Positions 44,192 to 52,611 of a DNA stretch of 64,000 nucleotides are shown in pieces. The DNA is from Pimelobacter simplex (lineage in GTDB: Bacteria; Actinomycetota; Actinomycetes; Propionibacteriales; Nocardioidaceae), in the NCBI RefSeq assembly GCF_024662235.1, contig NZ_CP096276.1, positions 372,001 to 436,000 of the forward strand, given 5' to 3'. How positions within the stretch are numbered: position 1 is the stretch's first letter; the number at the start of each line of letters is the position of its first letter. The notes under the pieces are model-generated. The model was not told where the DNA came from, made no database searches, and saw only the letters and a program-made list of their open reading frames with translations. The position numbers and the translations under genes were made by a program.

Positions 44192-45412
44192 TCAGGCCGT
44201 GGTGACCGGCGGGCCCTCGGAGGGCTGCACGATGACGAAGCCCGGACCCTGGAACGAGACCTGGAAGGCCTCGCCCGAGCCGCGGCCGATCAGCGCGCCG
44301 GCCGAGACCGTGGAGCGCAGCGAGGTCTGGAGCTGGACCGACCAGGCGACGAGGGCCTGGGCGTCGGCGAAGGTCGGCGCCTCGGCGGCGTTGAGCACCA
44401 CCGGCATGCCCTCGGTCGTGATCGCGACCCAGCCGGTGCCGCGCAGGGTCGTGTTGAACAGCCCGCCGGCGGCGATGCTGCCGCCCTTGACCCGCTCGAC
44501 GTTCCAGTCGAGGGAGGCCGAGAAGGCGAGCACGTTGCGGCCGTTGACCGACAGCCCGCTGTTGTTGAGGTGCAGGATGTGGACGTCGTGCGCGAGGTCG
44601 GCGAGGAAGACGTCGCCCTGGCCCTCGACGCGCATGAGCGAGAGGCCCTCGCCGGTGAACGCCTTCTTGAGGAACTTGGCCGCGCCGCCGCCCTGGTAGG
44701 CGAAGTTGACGTTGCCCTGGTAGGCCACCATCGAGCCCTGCTTGGCCATGAACGGCTCGGTGATCCGCACCCGGAGCAGCTTCTTGTTCTGGAGCATCGC
44801 GCCGGCCCCGTCGACCTCGCTGAAGCGACCGTCGATGAGCTCGCCGCTGATCCCGGCGAAGGCGTCGCCCAGGGCACCCTGGGGCTGAGCGCCGCCCATC
44901 GGCTGCGGCTGGTACGACGGCACGGCCGGGGCGGCCTGGGCCTGGAAGGGCTGCGCCTCGGGCTGGGCCTGGTACGGCTGGACCGGCTCCGCCTGCTGGG
45001 CCGGCTGCCACGCGGGCGGCTCGGACTGGGCGGGAACCTCGGCCGGGACCTCGGCCTGGGGCTCGGCCGCGGGCACCTCGCCGGACTGGACGCCGAGCGG
45101 CGCGAACGCGGTGACCGCGTCGGGCGCGACCGACGGCGTACCGGTCGGGGCGTCGACCGCGGCCTCGGCCTGGGCGTCGACGACCGACGAGCCGACCCAC
45201 GGGTCGGCGTCGGCGCCGCCCGTGCTGCTCGCGGCGGCCTGGTCGGCGCCACCGGTCTCGACGCTCTGCTGGGCGGCGGCCTCGGTGGGCGGGTAGAGCG
45301 GCGAGGTCGCCTGCACGCCCTGGTCGGACACGTGGTCGGTCCACTGGGCGCCGTCCCAGTAGCGGAGCTCGTGGCGGCCGGTGGGGTCCGGGTGCCAGGC
45401 GGCAGCGGTCAT
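44192..45412 (-). CDS. DUF2510 plus AIM24-family protein
   Basis: 406 aa. The N-terminus is a DUF2510 module (AAWHPDPTGRHELRYWDGAQ, WTDHVSDQG). A long Ala/Pro/Gln-rich linker (about residues 40-180) leads to an AIM24 beta-domain: NKKLLRVRITEPFMAKQGSM, VAYQGNVNFAYQGGG, FLADLAHDVHILHLNN, GLSVNGRNVLAFSASLDWNV. AIM24 relatives are tubby-like proteins with unclear bacterial role. Divergent from the cis-prenyltransferase with a 126-nt gap. Confidence 0.85.
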   Translation of the reverse strand: MTAAAWHPDPTGRHELRYWDGAQWTDHVSDQGVQATSPLYPPTEAAAQQSVETGGADQAAASSTGGADADPWVGSSVVDAQAEAAVDAPTGTPSVAPDAVTAFAPLGVQSGEVPAAEPQAEVPAEVPAQSEPPAWQPAQQAEPVQPYQAQPEAQPFQAQAAPAVPSYQPQPMGGAQPQGALGDAFAGISGELIDGRFSEVDGAGAMLQNKKLLRVRITEPFMAKQGSMVAYQGNVNFAYQGGGAAKFLKKAFTGEGLSLMRVEGQGDVFLADLAHDVHILHLNNSGLSVNGRNVLAFSASLDWNVERVKGGSIAAGGLFNTTLRGTGWVAITTEGMPVVLNAAEAPTFADAQALVAWSVQLQTSLRSTVSAGALIGRGSGEAFQVSFQGPGFVIVQPSEGPPVTTA

Positions 45413-45538
45413 GGTCGTCGTACCTCTTTCGGAAAGGTGGTGCGGAGTGGTGCCCATCGTGTCAGCCACGTGGGCGCCCTGGAAGGTGCCCTGCCCGATC
45501 ATCCGTGCCGCACGGCCGATGTGTCCTACGATCGACTC

Positions 45539-46312
45539 GTGGCGGATTGGAAGCGCGGTGTGCGCAAGGTGCTCTACCCCGCCTACGAGGCACGCATGCT
45601 TCGCAGGATGCCCGGGAACCTGCCCAAGCACATCGGCGTCATGCTCGACGGCAACCGACGCTGGGCCAAGGCGGTCGGCCGGGACACCGCGCACGGCCAC
45701 CAGGCCGGCGCGGCCAACATCGAGCCGCTCCTGGGCTGGTGCGACGAGGTCGGCATCGAGGTGGTCACCCTGTGGCTGCTCTCCACCGACAACCTCAACC
45801 GCCCCGCCCGCGAGCTCGAGCCCCTGCTCGAGATCATCGCCGACGCCGTCGACTCCCTCGCCGACCAGCGTCGCTGGCGCCTGCACCCCGTCGGCGCCCT
45901 CGACCTGCTCCCCGACGAGACCGCCAAGCGCCTCAAGGCCGCCGCCGAGGCCACCGCCGACGTCGACGGCATGATCGTCAACGTCGCCGTCGCCTACGGC
46001 GGGCGCCGCGAGATCGCGGACGCCGTCCGCTCCCTGCTCACCGAGCACGCCGCCCTCGGTACCCCGCTCGAGATGCTCGCCCAGCAGATCGACATCGAGC
46101 ACATCGAGGAGCACCTCTACACCAAGGGCCAGCCCGACCCCGACCTCGTCATCCGGACGTCGGGGGAGCAGCGGCTCGGCGGCTTCCTGCTGTGGCAGAG
46201 CGCCAAGTCGGAGTTCTACTTCTGCGAGGCCTACTGGCCCGACTTCCGCCGAGTCGACTTCCTGCGCGCGATCCGGGCCTACGCGCAGCGCGAGCGCCGC
46301 TTCGGGTCCTAG
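45539..46312 (+). CDS. cis-Isoprenyl diphosphate synthase (UppS family)
   Basis: 257 aa from GTG 45539; an in-frame GTG at 45521 is an alternative and no clear ribosome site helps decide. Motifs: PKHIGVMLDGNRRWAKAVGR (catalytic Asp), TLWLLSTDNLNRPA, NVAVAYGGRREIADAV, DPDLVIRTSGEQRLGGFLLW and SEFYFCEAYWPDF. It makes a cis-polyprenyl diphosphate for cell-wall lipid carriers; actinobacteria often have two paralogues (short Z-FPP and long chain), and which this is cannot be told by eye. Confidence 0.9.
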   Translation: MADWKRGVRKVLYPAYEARMLRRMPGNLPKHIGVMLDGNRRWAKAVGRDTAHGHQAGAANIEPLLGWCDEVGIEVVTLWLLSTDNLNRPARELEPLLEIIADAVDSLADQRRWRLHPVGALDLLPDETAKRLKAAAEATADVDGMIVNVAVAYGGRREIADAVRSLLTEHAALGTPLEMLAQQIDIEHIEEHLYTKGQPDPDLVIRTSGEQRLGGFLLWQSAKSEFYFCEAYWPDFRRVDFLRAIRAYAQRERRFGS

Positions 46313-46319
46313 GCGCCCG

Positions 46320-46685
46320 GTGAAGGGCGGGTTCTTCGTCGCCGGCGACGCGGGCCTCTACCAGCGTGCTGAGGCCGTTCTCCTCGGCCTCGGCGCCGTG
46401 AAGGGCCAGGACTCCGACGGTGCCGTGGTCCAGCTGGCCGACCCGGAGGGCCGCCTCCTGACCCTGTTCGAGCGCGCCCCGGCAGGCACCGAGTGGGAGT
46501 ACGACATCGCGCTCCCCGGCGGGCCGACCGTGGTCGCGTGCCCCTTCGAGTGCCGCTGGGTCGACCTGGTGGTCCGGATAGCTGGACGGGTGGCGGACCG
46601 GTCTGCGCTCCCGACCTGGGTGCTCGACGGCGACGGAGTGCTCTGGGAGGCCGGACGGATCGACCCCCGGGCGATCGTCTTGTGA
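46320..46685 (+). CDS. Hypothetical protein
   Basis: 121 aa from GTG 46320, 7 nt after the prenyltransferase stop and so likely co-transcribed. Sequence: KGGFFVAGDAGLYQRAEAVL, QLADPEGRLLTLFERAPAGT, PGGPTVVACPFECRWVDLVV, WVLDGDGVLWEAGRIDP. Codon use looks genuine. No family recognised; possibly a small alpha/beta domain. Confidence 0.6.
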   Translation: MKGGFFVAGDAGLYQRAEAVLLGLGAVKGQDSDGAVVQLADPEGRLLTLFERAPAGTEWEYDIALPGGPTVVACPFECRWVDLVVRIAGRVADRSALPTWVLDGDGVLWEAGRIDPRAIVL

Positions 46686-46732
46686 CCAACGCGACGCCGC
46701 GTCCGGCGGTTCGTCTCGGTACTCTCGAAGCC

Positions 46733-47182
46733 GTGACCACCCCCACCCGCCTGTTCCGCACCGTCGCGATCGCCGAGGCGATCACCTGGACGGGTCTGCT
46801 GGTCGGCATGTTCCTCAAGTACGGCACCGAGACCACCGAGGTCGGGGTGCGGATCTTCGGCATGCTGCACGGCGTCGTCTTCGTGGCGTACGTCGTCACG
46901 ACCGTCGTGGTCTGGGTCGACCGCCGCTGGTCGGCCGGTCGCGGACTGCTCGCGCTCGTCGCCGCGGTGCCGCCGCTGGCGACGCTGCCGCTGGAGTGGT
47001 GGGCGATCCGCAAGGGCTGGCTCGGCGAGACGTGGCGGCTGCCGGCCGGCGCGAGCCGCTCGCTGCCCGACCGGGTCGTGGCGTGGCTGCTGGTCAACCC
47101 GCTGCGCGGGCTCGGGGTGGGTCTGGTGGCCGTCGCGGCGCTGACCGGTCTCGCGCTCGTGGTCGGGCCGCCGACCTCCTGA
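46733..47182 (+). CDS. DUF3817 integral membrane protein
   Basis: 149 aa from GTG 46733. Three to four helices: FRTVAIAEAITWTGLLVGMF, HGVVFVAYVVTTVVVWV, LLALVAAVPPLATLPLEWWA and GVGLVAVAALTGLALVVG. The pattern AEAITW...GMxHGxxFxxY is characteristic of DUF3817. Function unknown. Confidence 0.85.
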   Translation: MTTPTRLFRTVAIAEAITWTGLLVGMFLKYGTETTEVGVRIFGMLHGVVFVAYVVTTVVVWVDRRWSAGRGLLALVAAVPPLATLPLEWWAIRKGWLGETWRLPAGASRSLPDRVVAWLLVNPLRGLGVGLVAVAALTGLALVVGPPTS

Positions 47183-47231
47183 CCTGACGGGGCTGGGGGA
47201 ACCCGGCGCCCCGCCGGTACGTCGGACGGGC

Positions 47232-48593
47232 ATGTCCCTCGCGCTCGACCGCCGTACCACCGTCCAGCTCGGCCTCGCCGCCCTCGGCGCCTCCTTCCTG
47301 ACCGCCTGCAGCGGCAGCGGCAGCGACGGCGGCGAGCCGCAGGCCGAGCCGACCGCTCCGGGCGGCGACGACGTGATCGAGCTCGTCTCCTCCGGCGTCC
47401 GCCGCGCCGCCGGCGACCCCGCTCTCGTCCCGGACGTCGTCGCCGGCCTGCACACCTTCGCCGGCCGCCTGTACGACGCCCTGGCCCGCGAGCACCGCGG
47501 CGACAACCTCGTCCTGTCCCCGTCCTCGGTCCTCGTCGCGCTCGGCATGACGCTCACCGGAGCCGCGGGCCGGACCGCGACCGAGATGCGCGAGGTGCTC
47601 GGCGTCGGTGACCTGGGGGAGCGCTGGCACCAGGGGGTCAACGCGCTGACCCGGTCGCTCGAGGGGCTCGCGGGGGAGCAGAAGCGGCTGGACGGATCGA
47701 CCGCCGAGCTGGCGCTCGCGACGGCCGACCAGCTGTTCGGGCAGAAGGGGGTGGCCTGGGAGCGGGAGTTCGTCGACCTCCTCGCCAAGGAGTACGGCGC
47801 CCCGGTGCGCGCCGTCGACTTCGTCGAGCACACCGAGCAGTCCCGGCGCCTGATCAACGACTGGGTCGAGGAGCAGACCGCCGACCGGATCGTCGACCTC
47901 GTCCCCGAGGGCGTCCTGGACCCGGCGACCCGGCTCGTGCTCGTCAACGCGATCTACCTCAAGGCGCCGTGGGAGTCGCCGTTCGAGAAGACGCTCACCG
48001 CGCGCGGTGCCTTCCGCCGGGGCGACGGCAGCGTCGTCCAGGCCGACCTCATGCGGGTCCCCGACCTCGCCGCGCGGCTCACCAGCGGGACGGGCTGGCG
48101 TGCCGTCGCCGTCCCGTACGCCGGGCGCCGGCTCGCGATGACGATCGTGCTCCCGGACGAGCCCGGCGGCCTGGCCGGCGTCGAGCACCAGGTGGCGTCC
48201 GGTGGCCTCGCCGCGTTCACCCCGGCCGGAGGGAGTGGTGAGACGACGGGGGTCGACCTGACCCTGCCGCGGTGGACCTTCCGGACCGCCGCGCCGCTGC
48301 GCGAGGTCCTCATCGGGCTGGGGATGCCGGCCGCCTTCGGCGACGGCGCCGACTTCACGCCGATGACCGAGGAGGACCTCGACCTGGTGGTCAGCGAGGT
48401 GCTGCACCAGGCGTTCGTCGCGGTGGACGAGGAGGGAACGGAGGCCGCGGCGGCCACCGCGGTCGTGATGACCGAGACCAGCGCGCCCCTCACCGAGCCC
48501 TTCGTGGTCGACCGTCCGTTCCTCTTCGTGGTGCACGACGTGGCGCACGGCACGCCTCTCTTCGTCGGCCGGGTGACCGATCCCACGGCCTGA
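47232..48593 (+). CDS. Serpin-family protease-inhibitor lipoprotein
   Basis: 453 aa. The lipobox LTAC (Cys26) follows a Tat/Sec-like signal (DRRTTVQLGLAALGASFLTA). The serpin fold is recognised by NLVLSPSSVLVALGMTLTGA, RLINDWVEEQTADRIVDLVP, LVLVNAIYLKAPWESPF and the hinge/reactive loop EVLHQAFVAVDEEGTEAAAA, then TAVVMTETSAPLTEPF and RPFLFVVHD. The hinge has small residues (EGTEAAAA), as in inhibitory serpins. It should trap a serine or cysteine protease at the cell surface. Target unknown; serpins are uncommon in bacteria. Confidence 0.93.
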   Translation: MSLALDRRTTVQLGLAALGASFLTACSGSGSDGGEPQAEPTAPGGDDVIELVSSGVRRAAGDPALVPDVVAGLHTFAGRLYDALAREHRGDNLVLSPSSVLVALGMTLTGAAGRTATEMREVLGVGDLGERWHQGVNALTRSLEGLAGEQKRLDGSTAELALATADQLFGQKGVAWEREFVDLLAKEYGAPVRAVDFVEHTEQSRRLINDWVEEQTADRIVDLVPEGVLDPATRLVLVNAIYLKAPWESPFEKTLTARGAFRRGDGSVVQADLMRVPDLAARLTSGTGWRAVAVPYAGRRLAMTIVLPDEPGGLAGVEHQVASGGLAAFTPAGGSGETTGVDLTLPRWTFRTAAPLREVLIGLGMPAAFGDGADFTPMTEEDLDLVVSEVLHQAFVAVDEEGTEAAAATAVVMTETSAPLTEPFVVDRPFLFVVHDVAHGTPLFVGRVTDPTA

Positions 48594-48643
48594 AACCCTC
48601 AGCTCCGGCGGGGGCTGTTGATTTCAGCAAAGTCGGCCCGTTC

Positions 48644-48676
48644 GTTCCCGTTCCGTTCACCGTCGTCACCCCCACT
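48644..48676 (+). promoter_or_regulatory. PHO box upstream of the pst operon
   Basis: Within the 174-nt gap before pstC, 11-nt direct repeats occur: GTTCCCGTTCC (48644), GTTCACCGTCG (48655) and a weaker TCACCCCCACT (48666). The second unit matches the actinobacterial PhoP half-site GTTCACC exactly. This predicts PhoP activation under phosphate limitation. Confidence 0.75.
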
Positions 48677-48767
48677 GGTCGAGAACCACCGTCAACGTTC
48701 CCGGTGGCAGCGCAGTTCCGCGTTGCCGTCAGAGGCCTGCTCGGGTGGCCACGATCGAGGACGACGT

Positions 48768-49781
48768 GTGACGAGCCTGCCCCTAGCCGACCCCAGCGCG
48801 CCGGAAGCGCAGCCGCGGCGGATCTCGCGCAGGCCCACCGGCAGCGACGCGATCTTCGTGAACGTCGCTCGCGCGATCGGTGCGTCGGTGCTCGTGATCA
48901 CCGGTGGCGTCGGCGTCTTCCTGGCCTGGCAGGCCGTGCCGACCCTGCGCCGCTACGGGTTCTCGTTCCTCACCGAGCAGCGCTGGCAGCCCGAGGCCGA
49001 CATCATCGGCATCGCCGGCGTCCTCGTCGGCACGGTGTCGATCGCGCTGGTCGCGATGTTCTTCGCCTTCCCACTGGCACTGCTGAGCGCGCTCTACATC
49101 AGCGAGTACGCCCCCGCGAAGATCAAGGGGCTGCTGGTCTCGGCGGTCGACCTGATGGCGGCGATCCCGTCGATCGTCTACGGCCTGTGGGGCTTCTTCC
49201 TGATGATGCCGCACGCCGCCGAGCTCGCCTGGTGGTTGCAGCGGCACTTCGGCTGGGTGCCGTTCTTCAAGATCCGCGGTACCGACCCGGACAGCCCGGT
49301 CTGGGACACCAGCCGCTACGTCTCCAGCGCGTTCTGCGCCGGCATCGCGGTCGCCATGATGGTGCTGCCGATGGCGTGCGCGGTGATGCGCCAGGTCTTC
49401 TCGCAGACCCCGCCGGGGGAGCGGGAGGCGGCGCTCGCGCTCGGCGCCACCAAGTGGGGCGTCATCCGCTCCGTCGTGCTGCCCTTCGGCCGCGGCGGCA
49501 TCATCGGCGGCACGATGCTCGGCCTGGGCCGCGCGCTCGGCGAGACCATCGCCGTCGTCCTCATCATCTCGCCGGCCTTCGAGATCAAGTGGAACGTGCT
49601 CGAGACCGGCGCCAACTCGGTCAGCGCGCTCATCGCCGTCCAGTTCGGTGACGCCACCCCGGCCCAGCTCTCGGCCCTGCTCGCCGCCGGCTTCGTGCTC
49701 TTCCTGATCACGCTCGCCGTCAACACCTTCGCCGCGGTCATCGTGAACCGCAGCCGTTCCGGAGCGGACGCCGACGCATGA
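48768..49781 (+). CDS. pstC: Phosphate ABC transporter permease PstC
   Basis: 337 aa from GTG 48768. Six membrane segments, with SALYISEYAPAKIKGLLVSA, IPSIVYGLWGFFLMMP, and the permease EAA-type loop REAALALGATKWGVIRSVVL followed by GLGRALGETIAVVLI. Pairs with PstA to form the phosphate channel. The stop overlaps pstA by 4 nt. Confidence 0.95.
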   Translation: MTSLPLADPSAPEAQPRRISRRPTGSDAIFVNVARAIGASVLVITGGVGVFLAWQAVPTLRRYGFSFLTEQRWQPEADIIGIAGVLVGTVSIALVAMFFAFPLALLSALYISEYAPAKIKGLLVSAVDLMAAIPSIVYGLWGFFLMMPHAAELAWWLQRHFGWVPFFKIRGTDPDSPVWDTSRYVSSAFCAGIAVAMMVLPMACAVMRQVFSQTPPGEREAALALGATKWGVIRSVVLPFGRGGIIGGTMLGLGRALGETIAVVLIISPAFEIKWNVLETGANSVSALIAVQFGDATPAQLSALLAAGFVLFLITLAVNTFAAVIVNRSRSGADADA

Positions 49782-51019
49782 CCGCCATCGAGACCCGCCC
49801 CGACGACCTCGACGGCCGCGCCGACGGCCCGGAGGCGCCCACGGAGCCGCGGACCTTCCTGCCCACCCGCGACCGGGACCAGGACGACGACGCCCCGCCG
49901 CCGGTCCCGCGCCGCGCGATCGGCGCGCCCAACGCCGACGAGCTGTTCGCCCGCGGCGGCGCCTGGGTCGCCGCGCTGGGCATGGCCTGGCTGATCACCC
50001 AGCGCTTCCTGCCCCTGGGCGGGCTGGCCTGGTTCCTCATCGTGCTGCTCGTGGCCGGCATCTTCATGACCGGCCTGCTCTCCTCGATGAGCACCACCTT
50101 CGTCGAGGTGCGCGACCGGGTCGCGGGCATCGTCGTGACCGCGGGAGCGGTCGTCGTCGGTGCCGCGCTGATCTCGGCCGTCGTGTTCGTCTTCGTGCGC
50201 GGCTGGCGCCCGCTGACCCACCTCAACTTCTTCACCGACGACATGGCCGGAGTCGAGCCCAAGGCGCCGTTCAGCCAGGGCGGCGTGCTCCACGCGATCA
50301 TCGGCACCGGCATCCAGCTCGGCATCGGCCTGGCCGTCGCGCTGCCGCTCGGCGTGGGCACCGCGGTGTTCATGACCGAGGTCGGCGGCCGCTTCGCCCG
50401 CATCGTGCGGACCGTCGTCGAGGCGATGACCGCGCTGCCCTCGATCGTGGCCGGCCTGTTCATCTACACCACGGTCATCCTCACCCTCGGCGTCCCGCGC
50501 TCGGGCCTGGCCGCGGGCCTCGCGCTCGGCGTGATGATGCTGCCGATCATCGCCCGCGCCGCGGACGTCGTCCTGCGCGTGGTGCCCGGCAACCTGCGCG
50601 AGGCCAGCCTCGCGCTCGGCGCCAGCCGGTGGCGCACCACCTGGAACGTCGTGCTGCCCACGGCCCGTCCCGGCCTGGCCACCGCCGTGATCCTCGGCGT
50701 CGCCCGCGGCGTCGGCGAGACCAGCCCGGTGCTGCTCACCTCGGGTGCGGCGAACTTCGTCCAGGGCAACCCGTTCGACGGCGCGATGAACTCGCTCCCG
50801 CTCTTCATCTACACCCAGGTCCGCAGCGGCGAGCCGCACTCGATCGGCCGCGCCTTCGGCGCCGCGGTGGTGCTGATGACGCTCGTGCTGGCGCTCTTCG
50901 TGCTCGCCCGCCTCGTCGCCCGCCCGCGCAAGTACAAGAACCGCCCGTCGCTGCGCAGCCGCCTCGGCCGCCTGCGACCCGCCCGCACCCGCACCACCCG
51001 CAACGGAGAACCCGCATGA
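49778..51019 (+). CDS. pstA: Phosphate ABC transporter permease PstA
   Basis: 413 aa, longer than the usual about 290 because of a charged N-terminal cytoplasmic extension (about residues 1-60) and extra helices. Core: TALPSIVAGLFIYTTVILTL, RSGLAAGLALGVMMLPIIAR, REASLALGASRWRTTWNVVL and GVARGVGETSPVLLTSGAA. Coupled at both ends by ATGA overlaps. Confidence 0.94.
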   Translation: MTAIETRPDDLDGRADGPEAPTEPRTFLPTRDRDQDDDAPPPVPRRAIGAPNADELFARGGAWVAALGMAWLITQRFLPLGGLAWFLIVLLVAGIFMTGLLSSMSTTFVEVRDRVAGIVVTAGAVVVGAALISAVVFVFVRGWRPLTHLNFFTDDMAGVEPKAPFSQGGVLHAIIGTGIQLGIGLAVALPLGVGTAVFMTEVGGRFARIVRTVVEAMTALPSIVAGLFIYTTVILTLGVPRSGLAAGLALGVMMLPIIARAADVVLRVVPGNLREASLALGASRWRTTWNVVLPTARPGLATAVILGVARGVGETSPVLLTSGAANFVQGNPFDGAMNSLPLFIYTQVRSGEPHSIGRAFGAAVVLMTLVLALFVLARLVARPRKYKNRPSLRSRLGRLRPARTRTTRNGEPA

Positions 51020-52611
51020 GCGCCCCCGTCCGCCGATCACTCGTCGCCCTCCTCGCCGGCGCGGCCCTGCTGCTGGGCTGGGTGGGCACCGCGACCGCCC
51101 AGGGCGCGGTGGGCCGCGCGGCGCCGTACACGACGATCGAGGGCACCGGCTCGACCTGGTCGGAGCTGATCGTCCAGAAGTGGATCGCCGACGTCGACGC
51201 CAACGGCATGAAGGTCGTCTACACCGGTGGCGGCTCGAGCAAGGGCCGCAAGGACTTCGCCCAGAGCACCAACGACTTCGCCATCTCCGAGATCCCCTAC
51301 CAGGGCGTCGACGAGAAGGGGAACGCCGACAAGTCCGACCGGCCCTACGCCTACCTGCCGATCGTCGCCGGTGGCACCGCCTTCACCTACCAGCTCAAGA
51401 TCGGCAACCAGCAGGTGCGCAACCTGCGGCTGTCCGGCGAGACCATCGCCAAGATCTTCACCGGCCAGATCACCAACTGGGACGACGCGGCGATCGCCAA
51501 GGACAACAACGGCCGCAAGTTCCCGTCGCTGCCGATCACGCCGGTGGTCCGCTCCGACGGCTCCGGTACGACGGCCCAGTTCACGACCTGGATGGACAGC
51601 CAGTACCCGAGCATCTGGCGCGGCTACTTCGGGCGCTCGGGCCTCACGTCGTACTTCCCGGTCAAGAGCGGCTCGCGGATGACCGCGCAGTCCGGCTCGG
51701 ACCAGGTGATGAACACGGTCAAGGGCTTCGCGGGCAACGGCTCGATCGGGTACGTCGAGTACTCCTACCCGGTCAACGCGAACTACCCCGTGGTCAAGGT
51801 GCTCAACAAGTCGGGCTTCTTCGTGGAGCCGACGCAGTACAACACCGCGGTCGCGCTGACCAAGGCCAAGATCAACCCGACGACGCTGACCCAGGACCTG
51901 CGGGGCGTCTACGTCAACGCGGACCCGCGCGCGTACCCGATCTCGTCGTACTCCTACATGATCATCCCGACGGCCGCGAACGACAGCCGGATGACGACCT
52001 CGAAGCGCCAGACGCTCGCCGACTTCATCTACTACTCGCTGTGCACGGGCCAGACGAGCGCCGGCAAGTACGGCTACTCGCCGCTGACGCTCAACCTGGT
52101 CAAGGCGGGCTTCGCCCAGGTCGCCAAGCTCAAGAAGGCCGACAGCAACGTCAACCTGACCAACCGCGACGTCCGCAGCTGCAACAACCCGACGTTCGAC
52201 GGCAAGAACGAGAACCACAATGTGCTCGCCGACAAGGCGCCCCAGCCGGCCGCCTGCGACAAGCAGGGCGCCGGGCCGTGCGGCACCGAGACCGGCACCA
52301 ACAAGCCCTCCACCGACGGCAAGACCCCCGACGCCGGCTCCGGCGACGGCGGGACCGGCCCCTCGGGCGAGCCCGGCAAGGTCGATCCCGAGACAGGGGC
52401 GCCGGCCGGCGGCCCGGACACCGCCACCGACGGCGGCACCGGGGGCGGCAACGAGGCGGTGTACGCCAACCCGACCCTGGTCGCGGACCGCACCGGCGAC
52501 CAGCGCCCCTTCGGCGTGCTCGCCGTGCTCCAGCTGGTCGTGCTCGTCCTCATCCCCGGCGTGACCAGCACCGTGCTGCGCCGCCGCCGCCAGGCCAGGA
52601 GCCGTGCATGA
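51016..52611 (+). CDS. Membrane-anchored phosphate-binding protein (PstS-like)
   Basis: 531 aa. Signal peptide (RRSLVALLAGAALLLGWVGT, ATAQG). The binding domain has TTIEGTGSTWSELIVQKW, GQITNWDDAAIAKDN and VVRSDGSGTTAQFTTWM, the phosphate-loop regions of PstS. A Gly/Thr/Asp-rich stalk leads to a C-terminal helix and basic tail (VLAVLQLVVLVLIPGVTS, RRRRQARSRA), so it stays membrane-bound rather than being a lipoprotein. Fourth in arrangement after PHO box, pstC and pstA; coupled to both neighbours. Confidence 0.9.
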   Translation: MSAPVRRSLVALLAGAALLLGWVGTATAQGAVGRAAPYTTIEGTGSTWSELIVQKWIADVDANGMKVVYTGGGSSKGRKDFAQSTNDFAISEIPYQGVDEKGNADKSDRPYAYLPIVAGGTAFTYQLKIGNQQVRNLRLSGETIAKIFTGQITNWDDAAIAKDNNGRKFPSLPITPVVRSDGSGTTAQFTTWMDSQYPSIWRGYFGRSGLTSYFPVKSGSRMTAQSGSDQVMNTVKGFAGNGSIGYVEYSYPVNANYPVVKVLNKSGFFVEPTQYNTAVALTKAKINPTTLTQDLRGVYVNADPRAYPISSYSYMIIPTAANDSRMTTSKRQTLADFIYYSLCTGQTSAGKYGYSPLTLNLVKAGFAQVAKLKKADSNVNLTNRDVRSCNNPTFDGKNENHNVLADKAPQPAACDKQGAGPCGTETGTNKPSTDGKTPDAGSGDGGTGPSGEPGKVDPETGAPAGGPDTATDGGTGGGNEAVYANPTLVADRTGDQRPFGVLAVLQLVVLVLIPGVTSTVLRRRRQARSRA

